Source: Syntrophobacteria bacterium
GTDB taxonomy: Bacteria > Desulfobacterota > DSWW01
DNA length: 13,274 bases
Direction of reading: 5' to 3'
Assembly: GCA_030145435.1 (NCBI GenBank)
Contig: JAQYVQ010000201.1
Location: 1-13,274, forward strand
In this document: one piece after another, positions 1 to 6,675 of the stretch
Layout of the letters: every line of letters begins with the position of its first letter
Position numbering within the stretch: position 1 is the first letter of the stretch
Translations under genes and position numbers: made by a program
Notes under the pieces: model-generated
What the model saw: the letters and a program-made list of their open reading frames with translations, nothing else
Databases searched by the model: none
Told to the model about the DNA's origin: nothing

Positions 1-987
1 GTAAATGGCCGGTCGAACGGCTTTGCCTGTTCGGCTGCACAGGAGGTTGCCCGCCAGGCCCAAAGCCAGTACAACCCGCTGCTCATCCATGCCCCCACCG
101 GCCTGGGCAAGTCACATCTGGGACAGGCGATCGGGTACCGACTGTTCGCGGGGAACGAAAATCTGCGGATCTTGTGGAGTACGGCTGAGAGTTTTCTCGC
201 CGAGATGATCCGGCACATCAAGGAAAAGGATATTCCCTCTTTCAAGGCGAGATACCGCGACACATGCGATGTCCTGATCCTGGACGACATTCAATTCGTC
301 AAGGGCAAGACTGCCTTGCAGGCCGAACTGTGTCACACCCTGGACGTTCTCCTGAACAGGGGGAAGCAAGTGGTCCTCCTGGGCAACCTCCCCGCCCGGG
401 GAAAAAACGGGCTCGACGAAAATCTCGAATCACGCATCTTCTCCGGATTGGCGGTCACGATGGAGCCCCCTGAATACGAAACGAGGCTGGCGATCATGAC
501 CCAGTTTACCCGGTCCTACGGGTTCCCGGTCTCCGAGGAGGCACTCGCCATCGTCGCCCGGTCCGTCCGTTCCCATGTCCGGGACCTGGAGGGCGCTTTC
601 AAACGTCTGATGGCGCTGCAAACGATTGCCCGCGAGCCGATCGACTCAGAAACAGTCGCCCGTTACTTCAGAGACCCTGCGACCGTTTCACAGAAACCGA
701 CCGACCCCAAGACGATCCGGGATCACGTAGCAAAGTATTTCGGCCTCCAGCCCGACGCGCTCGCCTCGCGGTCTCGGAAAAGAGAGGTGCACTACCCCCG
801 CCAGATAGGGATGTACCTCACCCGGAAACACACCCACGCGTCCCTTGAGTCGATCGGCCGCCTCTACAACCGGGGCCACGCCTCTGTTCTCAATGCCCTT
901 CGAAGCCTGGAAAAGAAGATGGACTCGAGCGCCAGGGTGACGCGAGAGGTCCGGTTCATCGAAGAGAAGCTGCTCGAAAAAGTCTGA
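1..987 (+). CDS. DnaA-family AAA+ ATPase with DNA-binding domain IV, 5' end missing (DnaA or a DnaA paralogue)
   Basis: The reading frame is open from base 1, so the start is outside the window; by comparison with E. coli DnaA roughly 140 N-terminal residues (domains I/II) are missing. Numbering from base 1, the fragment has the SNxFA box before the ATPase core, a Walker A motif PTGLGKSH (Lys37), Walker B VLILDDIQF, an arginine-finger region ESRIFSGL, a sensor 2-like HVRDLEGAFKR, and the C-terminal DNA-binding domain with YPRQIGMYLTRKHTHASLESIG. DnaA proteins bind ATP, oligomerise on DnaA boxes and open the replication origin. Two things are odd. The sensor 1 segment reads LLGNLP where DnaA usually has SDRxP. 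The recognition signature reads NRGHASV instead of the usual GRDH[ST]TV, so the Asp and Thr that contact DnaA-box bases are replaced while the His is kept. No dnaN follows; the next gene is a catabolic dehydrogenase. Family membership is firm. Whether it is the sole DnaA or a divergent second copy cannot be settled here. Confidence 0.85.
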   Translation, partial: VNGRSNGFACSAAQEVARQAQSQYNPLLIHAPTGLGKSHLGQAIGYRLFAGNENLRILWSTAESFLAEMIRHIKEKDIPSFKARYRDTCDVLILDDIQFVKGKTALQAELCHTLDVLLNRGKQVVLLGNLPARGKNGLDENLESRIFSGLAVTMEPPEYETRLAIMTQFTRSYGFPVSEEALAIVARSVRSHVRDLEGAFKRLMALQTIAREPIDSETVARYFRDPATVSQKPTDPKTIRDHVAKYFGLQPDALASRSRKREVHYPRQIGMYLTRKHTHASLESIGRLYNRGHASVLNALRSLEKKMDSSARVTREVRFIEEKLLEKV

Positions 988-989
988 GA

Positions 990-1201
990 GTGCTATCGCC
1001 TGTCACGTCTCAATTTGCTTGGGCTCCGTCTCTCCCTCCCCCTACAAGGGCAAGGAAGGGCTGGCTCAGCCAGAGAAAAGGTGTCAGGAACCTTTCTTTA
1101 CTCTGGGGTCTCCTCCGCTCCCAAACTTACCGAAAAAGGTTCCTGACATCTTTTCTCACGGAGTCGCCCGGCACAAATCGAGCCGTGACAGGCGATAGCA
1201 C
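990..1201. repeat. Nested palindromic element with perfect 18-bp terminal inverted repeats (MITE/REP-like)
   Basis: The outer arms gtgctatcgcctgtcacg (990-1007) and its exact reverse complement (1184-1201) enclose 176 bp. Similarity continues inward for about 10 more bases, with tctcaatttg at 1008-1017 against gctcgatttg on the other strand (8 of 10). A second inverted repeat lies inside at 1073-1157, and a small palindrome ctggctcagccag at 1061-1073. No transposase is encoded, and I could not define a target-site duplication at the edges. The element begins 2 bases after the stop codon of the DnaA-like gene, so it could also form the 3' end of that transcript. The structure is seen directly; the label non-autonomous mobile or REP-type element is inference. 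Confidence 0.75.
1073..1157. repeat. Inner 25-bp inverted repeat built on a GTGTCAGGAACC core
   Basis: The left arm 1073-1097 (gagaaaag followed by gtgtcaggaacctttct) and the right arm 1133-1157 are complementary at 23 of 25 positions; one of the two mismatches would be a G-U pair in RNA. The loop is 35 nt. The core resembles dispersed intergenic palindromes that I recall from planctomycete and deltaproteobacterial genomes, but that is memory and not a search result. It has no uridine tract and is not a typical intrinsic terminator. Confidence 0.7.
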
Positions 1202-1293
1202 CAGATGCCCAACGCCGCCCGTCCAAACGATGGGGCCAGCCTCCCCACGCCAAGACTGCCAATCGTCCCCGCCCTCGGATTCGGGCACGGGGC

Positions 1294-1328
1294 CTGACCT
1301 CTGATCCCCGCCCCCCGACCCCTGCCCC
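1294..1328. repeat. Five tandem C-rich heptamers, consensus CYGACCC
   Basis: The bases divide without gaps into CTGACCT, CTGATCC, CCGCCCC, CCGACCC and CTGCCCC. Every unit starts CY, has G at position 3 and is pyrimidine-rich at its end. The copies are degenerate, so this looks like an old short tandem repeat. It lies between the nested palindrome and the acyl-CoA dehydrogenase promoter. The rest of 1202-1293 is GC-rich spacer in which I see no gene or clear signal. Confidence 0.55.
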
Positions 1329-1368
1329 TTCATTTTGTACTGAGTAGAACAATGGCCGCCGGTTTCCC

Positions 1369-1398
1369 TTGACTGTTAGTACGCCAATGAATTATATT
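1369..1398 (+). promoter_or_regulatory. Sigma70-type promoter of the acyl-CoA dehydrogenase gene
   Basis: A -35 box TTGACT (1369-1374) and a -10 box TATATT (1393-1398) are separated by 18 bp. Transcription would start near 1405, leaving a leader of about 60 nt that carries the ribosome site aagggggag (1452-1460), 6 bases before the ATG at 1467. The local drop in GC content supports the call. Confidence 0.6.
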
Positions 1399-1409
1399 CA
1401 AGCGTACTA
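1377..1409. promoter_or_regulatory. Candidate operator: 8-bp inverted half-sites around the -10 box
   Basis: TAGTACGC at 1377-1384 and its exact reverse complement GCGTACTA at 1402-1409 are separated by 17 bp, with centres 25 bp apart. They sit on both sides of the -10 box, where a bound dimer or tetramer would block RNA polymerase. A related short palindrome TACTGAGTA lies upstream at 1338-1346. The dyad is seen directly; a regulator binding it, perhaps one sensing an acyl-CoA substrate, is inference. It matches no consensus that I recognise. Confidence 0.45.
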
Positions 1410-1466
1410 TACCTGCCTGTACCATCAACCTTCCGAACGCTTCGAAAGAACAAGGGGGAGAAGAAG

Positions 1467-3311
1467 ATGGCTGAGTACCTCGATGATCGGCGTGATGTAG
1501 AATTCATCCTGTACGAGCACCTGGGCGTACAAAGACTGTGCCAATACGAGAAGTACAGTGAGTTCAGCAAAGAGCTCTTCGACATGGTGCTGGACCAGGG
1601 CCTCAAACTGGCCAAGGAAGAGATCGCACCGTTGAACGAAGTTGCCGACCGGGTAGGCGCCAAGTTCGACAACGGAGTGGTCACCTTGCCGAAGGAGTTC
1701 CGCGGGCCCTACAAAACGTACTGCGAGGGCGGGTGGATCGGCGTCTCCAGCGATCCGGAGTGGGGCGGCCAGGGCCTGCCGAGGGTCGTGGGCATGTCCA
1801 CGGGCGAGTTCTTCACCGGCGCCTGTCTCGCCTTCATGATGACCCCGTCGCTCACACACGGGGCTGCCCACATGTTCCAGACCTTCGCCTCGGACGAGCT
1901 CAAGAACCTCTACGTGGAAAAAATGTACGCGGGCCAGTGGGCGGGCACCATGTGCCTGACCGAACCCCAGGCGGGCTCTGCCGTCGGAGACGTAAAGACC
2001 TCGGCGGTGAAGGAAGGCGATGTCTACAAGATCACCGGGACCAAGATCTTCATCTCCAGCGGCGATCACGATCTGACCGAGAACATCATCCACCCCGTGC
2101 TTGCCCGCACCCCGGATGCACCTCCGGGCATCAAGGGCATCAGCCTGTTCCTCGTACCCAAGGTCCGGGTCAACCCGGACGGCACGCTGGGCGAATCGAA
2201 CGATGTCCGGTGCGGAAACATCGAGGAGAAGATGGGCATCCACGGCTCCTCGACCTGCACCCTGAACTTCGGGGACGAGGGGAACTGCATCGGATACCTC
2301 GTGGGCGAAGAGAACAAGGGAATCGTCTACATGTTCCACATGATGAACGGGGCGAGAATCAACGTGGGCCTCCAGGGCAGCGCCCTCGGGGCGGTTGCCT
2401 ACAAGCACGCCCTGCAATACGCGAAAGAACGGATACAGGGCGTGGATGTCCGCAACATGAAAGACCCCAACGCCCCTCACGTGGCGATCATCGAGCACCC
2501 GGACGTGCGCAGGATGCTTCTGTTCGGAAAATCAGTCACCGAGGCAACACGCGCCCTGCTTCTGAAAACCGCCTACTACGCTGACCTGGCCGAGGTCACC
2601 CAAGACGATGCGGAACGCGAGAAGGCGGCGGGATACGTGGAACTCTTTACCCCGCTCTGCAAATCCTACTCGACCGACATGGGCTTCGAGGTGTGCGTGC
2701 AGGCCATGCAGATCCTCGGAGGCTACGGGTACTGCAAAGAGTACCCGGTCGAGCAGTACGCGCGGGACTCGAAGATCGCATCCATCTACGAGGGAACGAA
2801 CGGAATCCAGGCCATGGACCTGTTGGGAAGAAAGCTCGCCATGAAAGGCGGCACGCTGTACATGAATTTCCTCGCCGACCTGAACGCCTTCGTGGAAGAG
2901 AACCGGTCTCACGAGACCCTCGGCAAGTACGTCGAGGAACTCGCCGCTGCCAAGGACGCCCTCGCAGATGTGACGAACGACTTCATGACCAAGTCGATGA
3001 GCGGGGACACGCTCTACCCGATCTCCTGCGCCATGCCCTACCTGAACTCGTTCTCCGAGGTTGTCTGCTCCTGGCTCCTGCTCGAACAGGCCCTGATCGC
3101 ACAGAAGAGACTGGATGAGATCTCGAGCGAGAAAGGCGCCACCGACGCGGAGGCCCTGAAGGCCCTTGCCGAGGAAAACGACGAAGCAAAATTCTACGCA
3201 GGCAAACTCGATTCGATGAAGTTCTACGTAACCCAGATCCTGCCGCAAGTTAAGGCCAGGGCTGCGAGCGCGAAGAGCGAGGACCGTACGATCCTGGACG
3301 CGGTTCTGTAA
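1467..3311 (+). CDS. Acyl-CoA dehydrogenase, long form with C-terminal extension
   Basis: This is a 614-residue FAD flavoprotein that introduces an alpha-beta double bond into an acyl-CoA and passes electrons to electron-transfer flavoprotein. Diagnostic segments are CLTEPQAGS near residues 163-171, ITGTKIFISSGDHD in the FAD-binding middle domain, the C-terminal helical part with QILGGYGYCKEYPVEQYARD, and SIYEGTNGIQ carrying the expected catalytic Glu442. About 150 residues follow the core, the extension typical of the roughly 600-residue subfamily that includes 3-methylmercaptopropionyl-CoA dehydrogenase (DmdC-like) and many uncharacterised anaerobe enzymes. The ATG at 1467 has a good ribosome site. 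The gene is transcribed alone, from its own promoter with a possible operator to a strong terminator. No ETF, thiolase or CoA ligase lies beside it, so the substrate cannot be named. Family assignment is firm and substrate is unknown. Confidence 0.92.
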   Translation: MAEYLDDRRDVEFILYEHLGVQRLCQYEKYSEFSKELFDMVLDQGLKLAKEEIAPLNEVADRVGAKFDNGVVTLPKEFRGPYKTYCEGGWIGVSSDPEWGGQGLPRVVGMSTGEFFTGACLAFMMTPSLTHGAAHMFQTFASDELKNLYVEKMYAGQWAGTMCLTEPQAGSAVGDVKTSAVKEGDVYKITGTKIFISSGDHDLTENIIHPVLARTPDAPPGIKGISLFLVPKVRVNPDGTLGESNDVRCGNIEEKMGIHGSSTCTLNFGDEGNCIGYLVGEENKGIVYMFHMMNGARINVGLQGSALGAVAYKHALQYAKERIQGVDVRNMKDPNAPHVAIIEHPDVRRMLLFGKSVTEATRALLLKTAYYADLAEVTQDDAEREKAAGYVELFTPLCKSYSTDMGFEVCVQAMQILGGYGYCKEYPVEQYARDSKIASIYEGTNGIQAMDLLGRKLAMKGGTLYMNFLADLNAFVEENRSHETLGKYVEELAAAKDALADVTNDFMTKSMSGDTLYPISCAMPYLNSFSEVVCSWLLLEQALIAQKRLDEISSEKGATDAEALKALAEENDEAKFYAGKLDSMKFYVTQILPQVKARAASAKSEDRTILDAVL

Positions 3312-3338
3312 GAACCGGCTCGGAAACTCTTCCTACCC

Positions 3339-3370
3339 AAAAGGGCTCACCACGGGTGAGCCCTTTTTCT
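3339..3370 (+). terminator. Intrinsic terminator after the acyl-CoA dehydrogenase gene
   Basis: AAAAGGGCTCAC (3339-3350) pairs with GTGAGCCCTTTT (3356-3367) around a 5-nt loop, giving a 12-bp perfect stem that runs into TTTTT at 3364-3368. The stem also has an A-tract on its left side, so it could work in both directions. It lies 27 bases past the dehydrogenase stop codon and 25 bases before the deoB ATG. Confidence 0.9.
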
Positions 3371-3394
3371 TTGCATGCCCCCAAGGACAAAGAC

Positions 3395-4564
3395 ATGAGA
3401 CGCGTTTTCCTGGTCATCATGGACGGTGTCGGCATCGGCGCCCTTCCCGATGCAGCGGCATACGGGGACGAGGGTGCGAACAGCCTTCTCCACTGCTCGG
3501 AGAAGGTCGGCGGGCTGCCTCTCCCCTGCCTGGACCGACTCGGGCTGGGAAGGATTGCGGAGAGAAAGGGTTCGGTCAGGGAGCCGAGCCCGGCAGCACA
3601 CTTCGGCGTCATGCAGGAGGCCTCTCGCGGCAAGGACACTCTGACGGGCCACTGGGAAATGATGGGGCTGATCGTGTCCGAACCGTTCCCCACCTTCCCG
3701 CAGGGACTCCCCCAGACGATCCTGGATGCCTTCGAAGAGAGAACAGGGTGGGCGCCCCTGGGGGGGCATCCCGCCTCGGGCACGGAGATCATCGAGGCGC
3801 TGGGGAGAGAGCATCTGGCATCCGGGAGGCCCATCGTCTATACCTCAGCGGACAGCGTCTTTCAGATTGCGGCGCATCTCGACAGGTTCACCCTCGAAGC
3901 CCTCTACCGGATGTGCGAAGGCGCGAGGGAAATCGTGGACCCTTACCGGATCGCCCGCGTGATCGCCAGGCCCTTTACCGGAATGCCGGGCCGTTTCCAT
4001 CGCACCGCGGATCGAAAAGACTTCGCCTTGCCCCCTCCCGCACAAACCCTTCTGGACGTCCTCGGCGACCACGACATCCCGGTTCTGGGCATCGGGAAGA
4101 TCCGCAACATCTTTGCAGGCAGGGGCATCCCCCGGTCCCTTCCCGCGGCGGGCAATCTGCAGGGGATCCGGTGGCTCGAGGAGGCCCTCGACCAACATTC
4201 GGAAGGCCTGGTATTCATCAATCTCAACGATTTCGATACCGAATACGGCCACCGGAGGAATGCCCAGGGGTATGCGGAGGCCCTGCGTGCGCTGGACGAT
4301 GCCCTCCCCCACCTGCTGGATGGCATGAGGAAGGGAGACATCCTCATGCTGACGGCTGACCACGGTTGTGATCCGACCCACAGGGGAACCGACCACACCC
4401 GTGAGTTCGTGCCTCTCCTCGTGCACACAAAGGATTGCAGGGAGGGGTCCCCCCTTGGCGTCCGAACGAGCTTCGCCGACGTGGCGGCCACCGTGGCAGA
4501 GGCCTTTTCCGTTCCATGGGAATCCTCGGGAGAGAGCTTTTTCCGATGTCTGCAAACAGCTTGA
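3395..4564 (+). CDS. deoB: Phosphopentomutase
   Basis: DeoB interconverts (deoxy)ribose 1-phosphate and 5-phosphate in the cytoplasm, linking nucleoside breakdown to the pentose phosphate pathway. The 389-residue product has the alkaline-phosphatase-superfamily metal sites: MDGVGIGALP with Asp10, GKDTLTGHWEMMG at 79-91 with the phosphate-accepting Thr, SADSVFQIAAH, NDFDTEYGHRRN with Asp279 and His286, and TADHGCDPT with Asp322/His323, followed by GTDHTRE. All expected ligands are present and the length is normal. I chose ATG 3395, preceded by aagga at 3383-3387. An in-frame GTG at 3356 would add 13 residues, but it lies inside the terminator stem and lacks a ribosome site. No clear promoter lies between the terminator and the ATG, so transcription depends on read-through or on a start I cannot recognise. 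Confidence 0.95.
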   Translation: MRRVFLVIMDGVGIGALPDAAAYGDEGANSLLHCSEKVGGLPLPCLDRLGLGRIAERKGSVREPSPAAHFGVMQEASRGKDTLTGHWEMMGLIVSEPFPTFPQGLPQTILDAFEERTGWAPLGGHPASGTEIIEALGREHLASGRPIVYTSADSVFQIAAHLDRFTLEALYRMCEGAREIVDPYRIARVIARPFTGMPGRFHRTADRKDFALPPPAQTLLDVLGDHDIPVLGIGKIRNIFAGRGIPRSLPAAGNLQGIRWLEEALDQHSEGLVFINLNDFDTEYGHRRNAQGYAEALRALDDALPHLLDGMRKGDILMLTADHGCDPTHRGTDHTREFVPLLVHTKDCREGSPLGVRTSFADVAATVAEAFSVPWESSGESFFRCLQTA

Positions 4565-4578
4565 GGAAGGAGGGCGAC

Positions 4579-4620
4579 TTGTCAGAGAGCCCACGGCCCG
4601 ATGAGGACCCGCCCTGTTGA
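4579..4620 (+). CDS. Possible 13-codon leader ORF with TTG start (speculative)
   Basis: A very strong ribosome-binding sequence, aaggaggg at 4567-4574, lies just after the deoB stop and faces no annotated start. The nearest start-like codon is TTG at 4579, opening a 13-residue frame MSESPRPDEDPPC whose TGA stop at 4618-4620 falls within the -35 box of the ribF promoter. The peptide is hydrophilic and proline-rich and resembles nothing I know. It may be chance: TTG with 4-nt spacing is not ideal, and the ribosome site could be the relic of a lost gene. Confidence 0.15.
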   Translation: MSESPRPDEDPPC

Positions 4621-4645
4621 CAACAAAGCCCTTTTCCCTTATATT
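4617..4645 (+). promoter_or_regulatory. Near-consensus sigma70 promoter of ribF–rluD–pgeF
   Basis: TTGACA (4617-4622) is a perfect -35 box, the spacer is 17 bp, and TATATT (4640-4645) is a 5/6 match to the -10 box. Transcription should begin at about 4651-4654, just 2-5 nt before the ribF ATG at 4656. The surrounding AT-rich stretch stands out from the GC-rich neighbours. Confidence 0.75.
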
Positions 4646-4655
4646 TCCTTATGTT

Positions 4656-5633
4656 ATGAAGGTGTATTACGATCTGAAAGAGTATTGCGAGTCGCTTCCC
4701 TATCCGGTGGTAACGCTGGGGAACTTTGACGGAATTCATCGTGGCCACCAGGAGATCTTCCGCATCCTCCGGCAGGAGGCGGAGGCGAACCGCGGGACCG
4801 CGCTCGTCATCACCTTCTTCCCCCACCCCTTGAAAGTCCTGCACCCGGACCGTGCGCCCCGGTTGATCACGAACATCCAGGACCGTGTCGAACTAATGGA
4901 ATGCTGCGGCATCGACCATGTCCTCTGCCTGCCCTTCAACCAGGAGTTTGCCGGTTGGGACGCGGAGCGCTTCGTTCGGGAAATCCTGGTCCGGAAGCTG
5001 GGCATCAAGAAGATGCTGGTCGGTGAAGACTTCCGTTTCGGCAAAAACCGGGAGGGAGGCATCAATTTTCTGAAGAAGAGGGGGCAGCCCTTCGGCTACA
5101 CGGTCCAGAAGATCGAACCGATTCGAGTGGACGGCCTGGAGATCAGCAGCACGCGCATCCGGCAGTCGATTCAAGAAGGCCGCATCCGGGAATCGAACGC
5201 CATGCTCGGCAGACCCTACAACATCTCCGGAACGGTCGTGACGGGCGACAAGAGGGGAAGGACCCTGGGGTACCCCACGGCGAACCTGGCGACCGAGGCC
5301 GAGCTTCTTCCGCCGAACGGCGTTTACGCCGTTCGGGTGGTTCTCGGGGAAGAGCGTAGGCCCGGCGTGGCCAGCCTTGGTGTCAAGCCCACCTTTTCGG
5401 GCAAACAGTATTCCATCGAGGCCCACATCTTCGACTTCGACCAGGATATCTACGGGAAATTCCTGAGGATGGAATTTATAGAACGCATTCGTGAAGAAGA
5501 ATCCTTCCCGGACGCCCATGCGCTCGTAGAGCAGATCGATCGCGATGCCGCGCAGGCGCGTCAAATCCTTGAGCAGGGCCCCCCTGAGGCCTGCAATCAG
5601 CCCGATGAAGAGAAGACCGGAACCCTCTCCTGA
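4656..5633 (+). CDS. ribF: Bifunctional riboflavin kinase / FAD synthetase
   Basis: RibF phosphorylates riboflavin to FMN and adenylates FMN to FAD. The N-terminal nucleotidyltransferase domain shows GNFDGIHRGH (residues 22-31), GEDFRFGKNREGG and ISSTRIRQ. The C-terminal flavokinase domain shows GDKRGRTLGYPTANL, GVKPTFSG and HIFDFDQDIYGK. The length of 325 residues is normal and both activities look intact. I chose ATG 4656. An in-frame TTG at 4617 would add 13 residues but is itself the -35 box of the promoter, so it cannot lie on that transcript. No ribosome-binding sequence precedes 4656; with the start of transcription predicted 2-5 nt upstream, the message is nearly leaderless. A two-codon frame (atg tta tga, 4651-4659) overlaps the start. 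The 3' end overlaps rluD by 29 bases. No FMN riboswitch is visible upstream. Confidence 0.94.
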   Translation: MKVYYDLKEYCESLPYPVVTLGNFDGIHRGHQEIFRILRQEAEANRGTALVITFFPHPLKVLHPDRAPRLITNIQDRVELMECCGIDHVLCLPFNQEFAGWDAERFVREILVRKLGIKKMLVGEDFRFGKNREGGINFLKKRGQPFGYTVQKIEPIRVDGLEISSTRIRQSIQEGRIRESNAMLGRPYNISGTVVTGDKRGRTLGYPTANLATEAELLPPNGVYAVRVVLGEERRPGVASLGVKPTFSGKQYSIEAHIFDFDQDIYGKFLRMEFIERIREEESFPDAHALVEQIDRDAAQARQILEQGPPEACNQPDEEKTGTLS

Positions 5634-6675
5634 CAAGAAGCAGGGCCTCGGCCACCTCGAAGCCTCCGAGAATCCTGCCGAACCGGAGATCGAACAGGCC
5701 GACGGCGCGGAAGCCGTCTTTGACTGGGTTGTCCGGGAATCCCAGCAGGGCACGCGCCTGGACAAGTTCCTGCTGGAGACGGGACAATTCGTCTCCCGCC
5801 ATCAGATTCAGAAGCTCATCGAAACCGGTTCGGTCTGGTTGGACGGCGCCCATACAAAGGCGTCCTGTCGGCTGAGGCCCTTCCAGGGGATACGCGTCGA
5901 GGTGCCGCCTCCTCGGCCGATCGAGACCGCCCCGGAGCCGATCCCCCTCGACGTCCTGTACGAAGACAAGGACCTGCTGGTCGTCAACAAGCCCGCGGGC
6001 ATGGTCGTACACCCGGCCGCGGGCCACTCACGGGACACCCTGGTCAATGCCCTGCTCTTCCATTGTCAGGATCTCTCCGGCATCGGGGGAACGCTCCGAC
6101 CCGGCATCGTCCACCGGCTGGACAAGCAGACCTCCGGGCTTCTGGTGGTTGCCAAGGGGGACAAGGCCCATTTGGCCCTGTCGGAGCAGTTCAAGGCCCA
6201 TTCCATTCTCCGGGAATATGTGGGGCTCGTTCACGGCAGCCCTGCGGACGAAGGGGGGAGCGTGGACCTGCCGATCGGAAGGCATGTCACAGAGCGCAAG
6301 AAGATGTCGAGCCAAACCCGTCGAGGCAGGCATGCGGTGACCCACTGGAGGGTAGAGCGACGATTGGAGAACTTCACCCTCTTGAGATTCACCCTGCAGA
6401 CAGGAAGAACACACCAGATCCGCGTCCACATGGCGGAGCGAGGGCACCCAATCGCGGGTGATCTCGTCTACGGGGGCAAACGAACCCGGCTCAACCACCT
6501 GCCGGCAGCCCACCCGGACCGCAAGACCCTGGAAGGCCTGGACCGCTTCTTCCTGCACGCAGAGAAACTGGGATTCGAGCATCCCCGGAGCGGGGCCTCC
6601 CTTCAGTTCTCCTGTCCCCTTCCGGAAGAACTCGAAGCGATCCTCCTCTGCCTCGCCCCGCGGACAGGCCCATGA
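5605..6675 (+). CDS. rluD: RluA/RluD-family 23S rRNA pseudouridine synthase
   Basis: RluD-type enzymes isomerise uridines to pseudouridine in 23S rRNA helix 69, near the decoding and subunit-bridge region. From ATG 5605 the product is 356 residues. A charged N-terminal tail of about 45 residues is followed by an S4-type RNA-binding domain (GTRLDKFLLETG through VSRHQIQKLIETGSVWLDG). The catalytic domain has VLYEDKDLLVVNKPAGMVVHP, then RPGIVHRLDKQTSGLLVVAK with catalytic Asp173 in HRLDxxTSG, and LQTGRTHQIRVHMAERGHPI near the C terminus. The ribosome site before 5605 is weak, and the overlap with ribF suggests translational coupling. A further in-frame ATG at 5545 would lengthen the overlap without adding conserved sequence. 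The stop overlaps the pgeF start as ATGA. Family and catalytic motif are certain; the RluD target within the RluA/C/D group is inferred from the S4 domain and overall likeness. Confidence 0.88.
   Translation: MKRRPEPSPDKKQGLGHLEASENPAEPEIEQADGAEAVFDWVVRESQQGTRLDKFLLETGQFVSRHQIQKLIETGSVWLDGAHTKASCRLRPFQGIRVEVPPPRPIETAPEPIPLDVLYEDKDLLVVNKPAGMVVHPAAGHSRDTLVNALLFHCQDLSGIGGTLRPGIVHRLDKQTSGLLVVAKGDKAHLALSEQFKAHSILREYVGLVHGSPADEGGSVDLPIGRHVTERKKMSSQTRRGRHAVTHWRVERRLENFTLLRFTLQTGRTHQIRVHMAERGHPIAGDLVYGGKRTRLNHLPAAHPDRKTLEGLDRFFLHAEKLGFEHPRSGASLQFSCPLPEELEAILLCLAPRTGP

Noticed and set aside
990..1304. 104-codon + strand frame inside the nested palindrome and C-rich spacer
   Set aside because: It is made from the repeat arms, has no ribosome site and resembles no protein.
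1425..2498. Long open frame on the - strand (357 codons) opposite the acyl-CoA dehydrogenase gene
   Set aside because: It mirrors the codon structure of a clear gene on the + strand, has no recognisable motif and is a product of high GC content.
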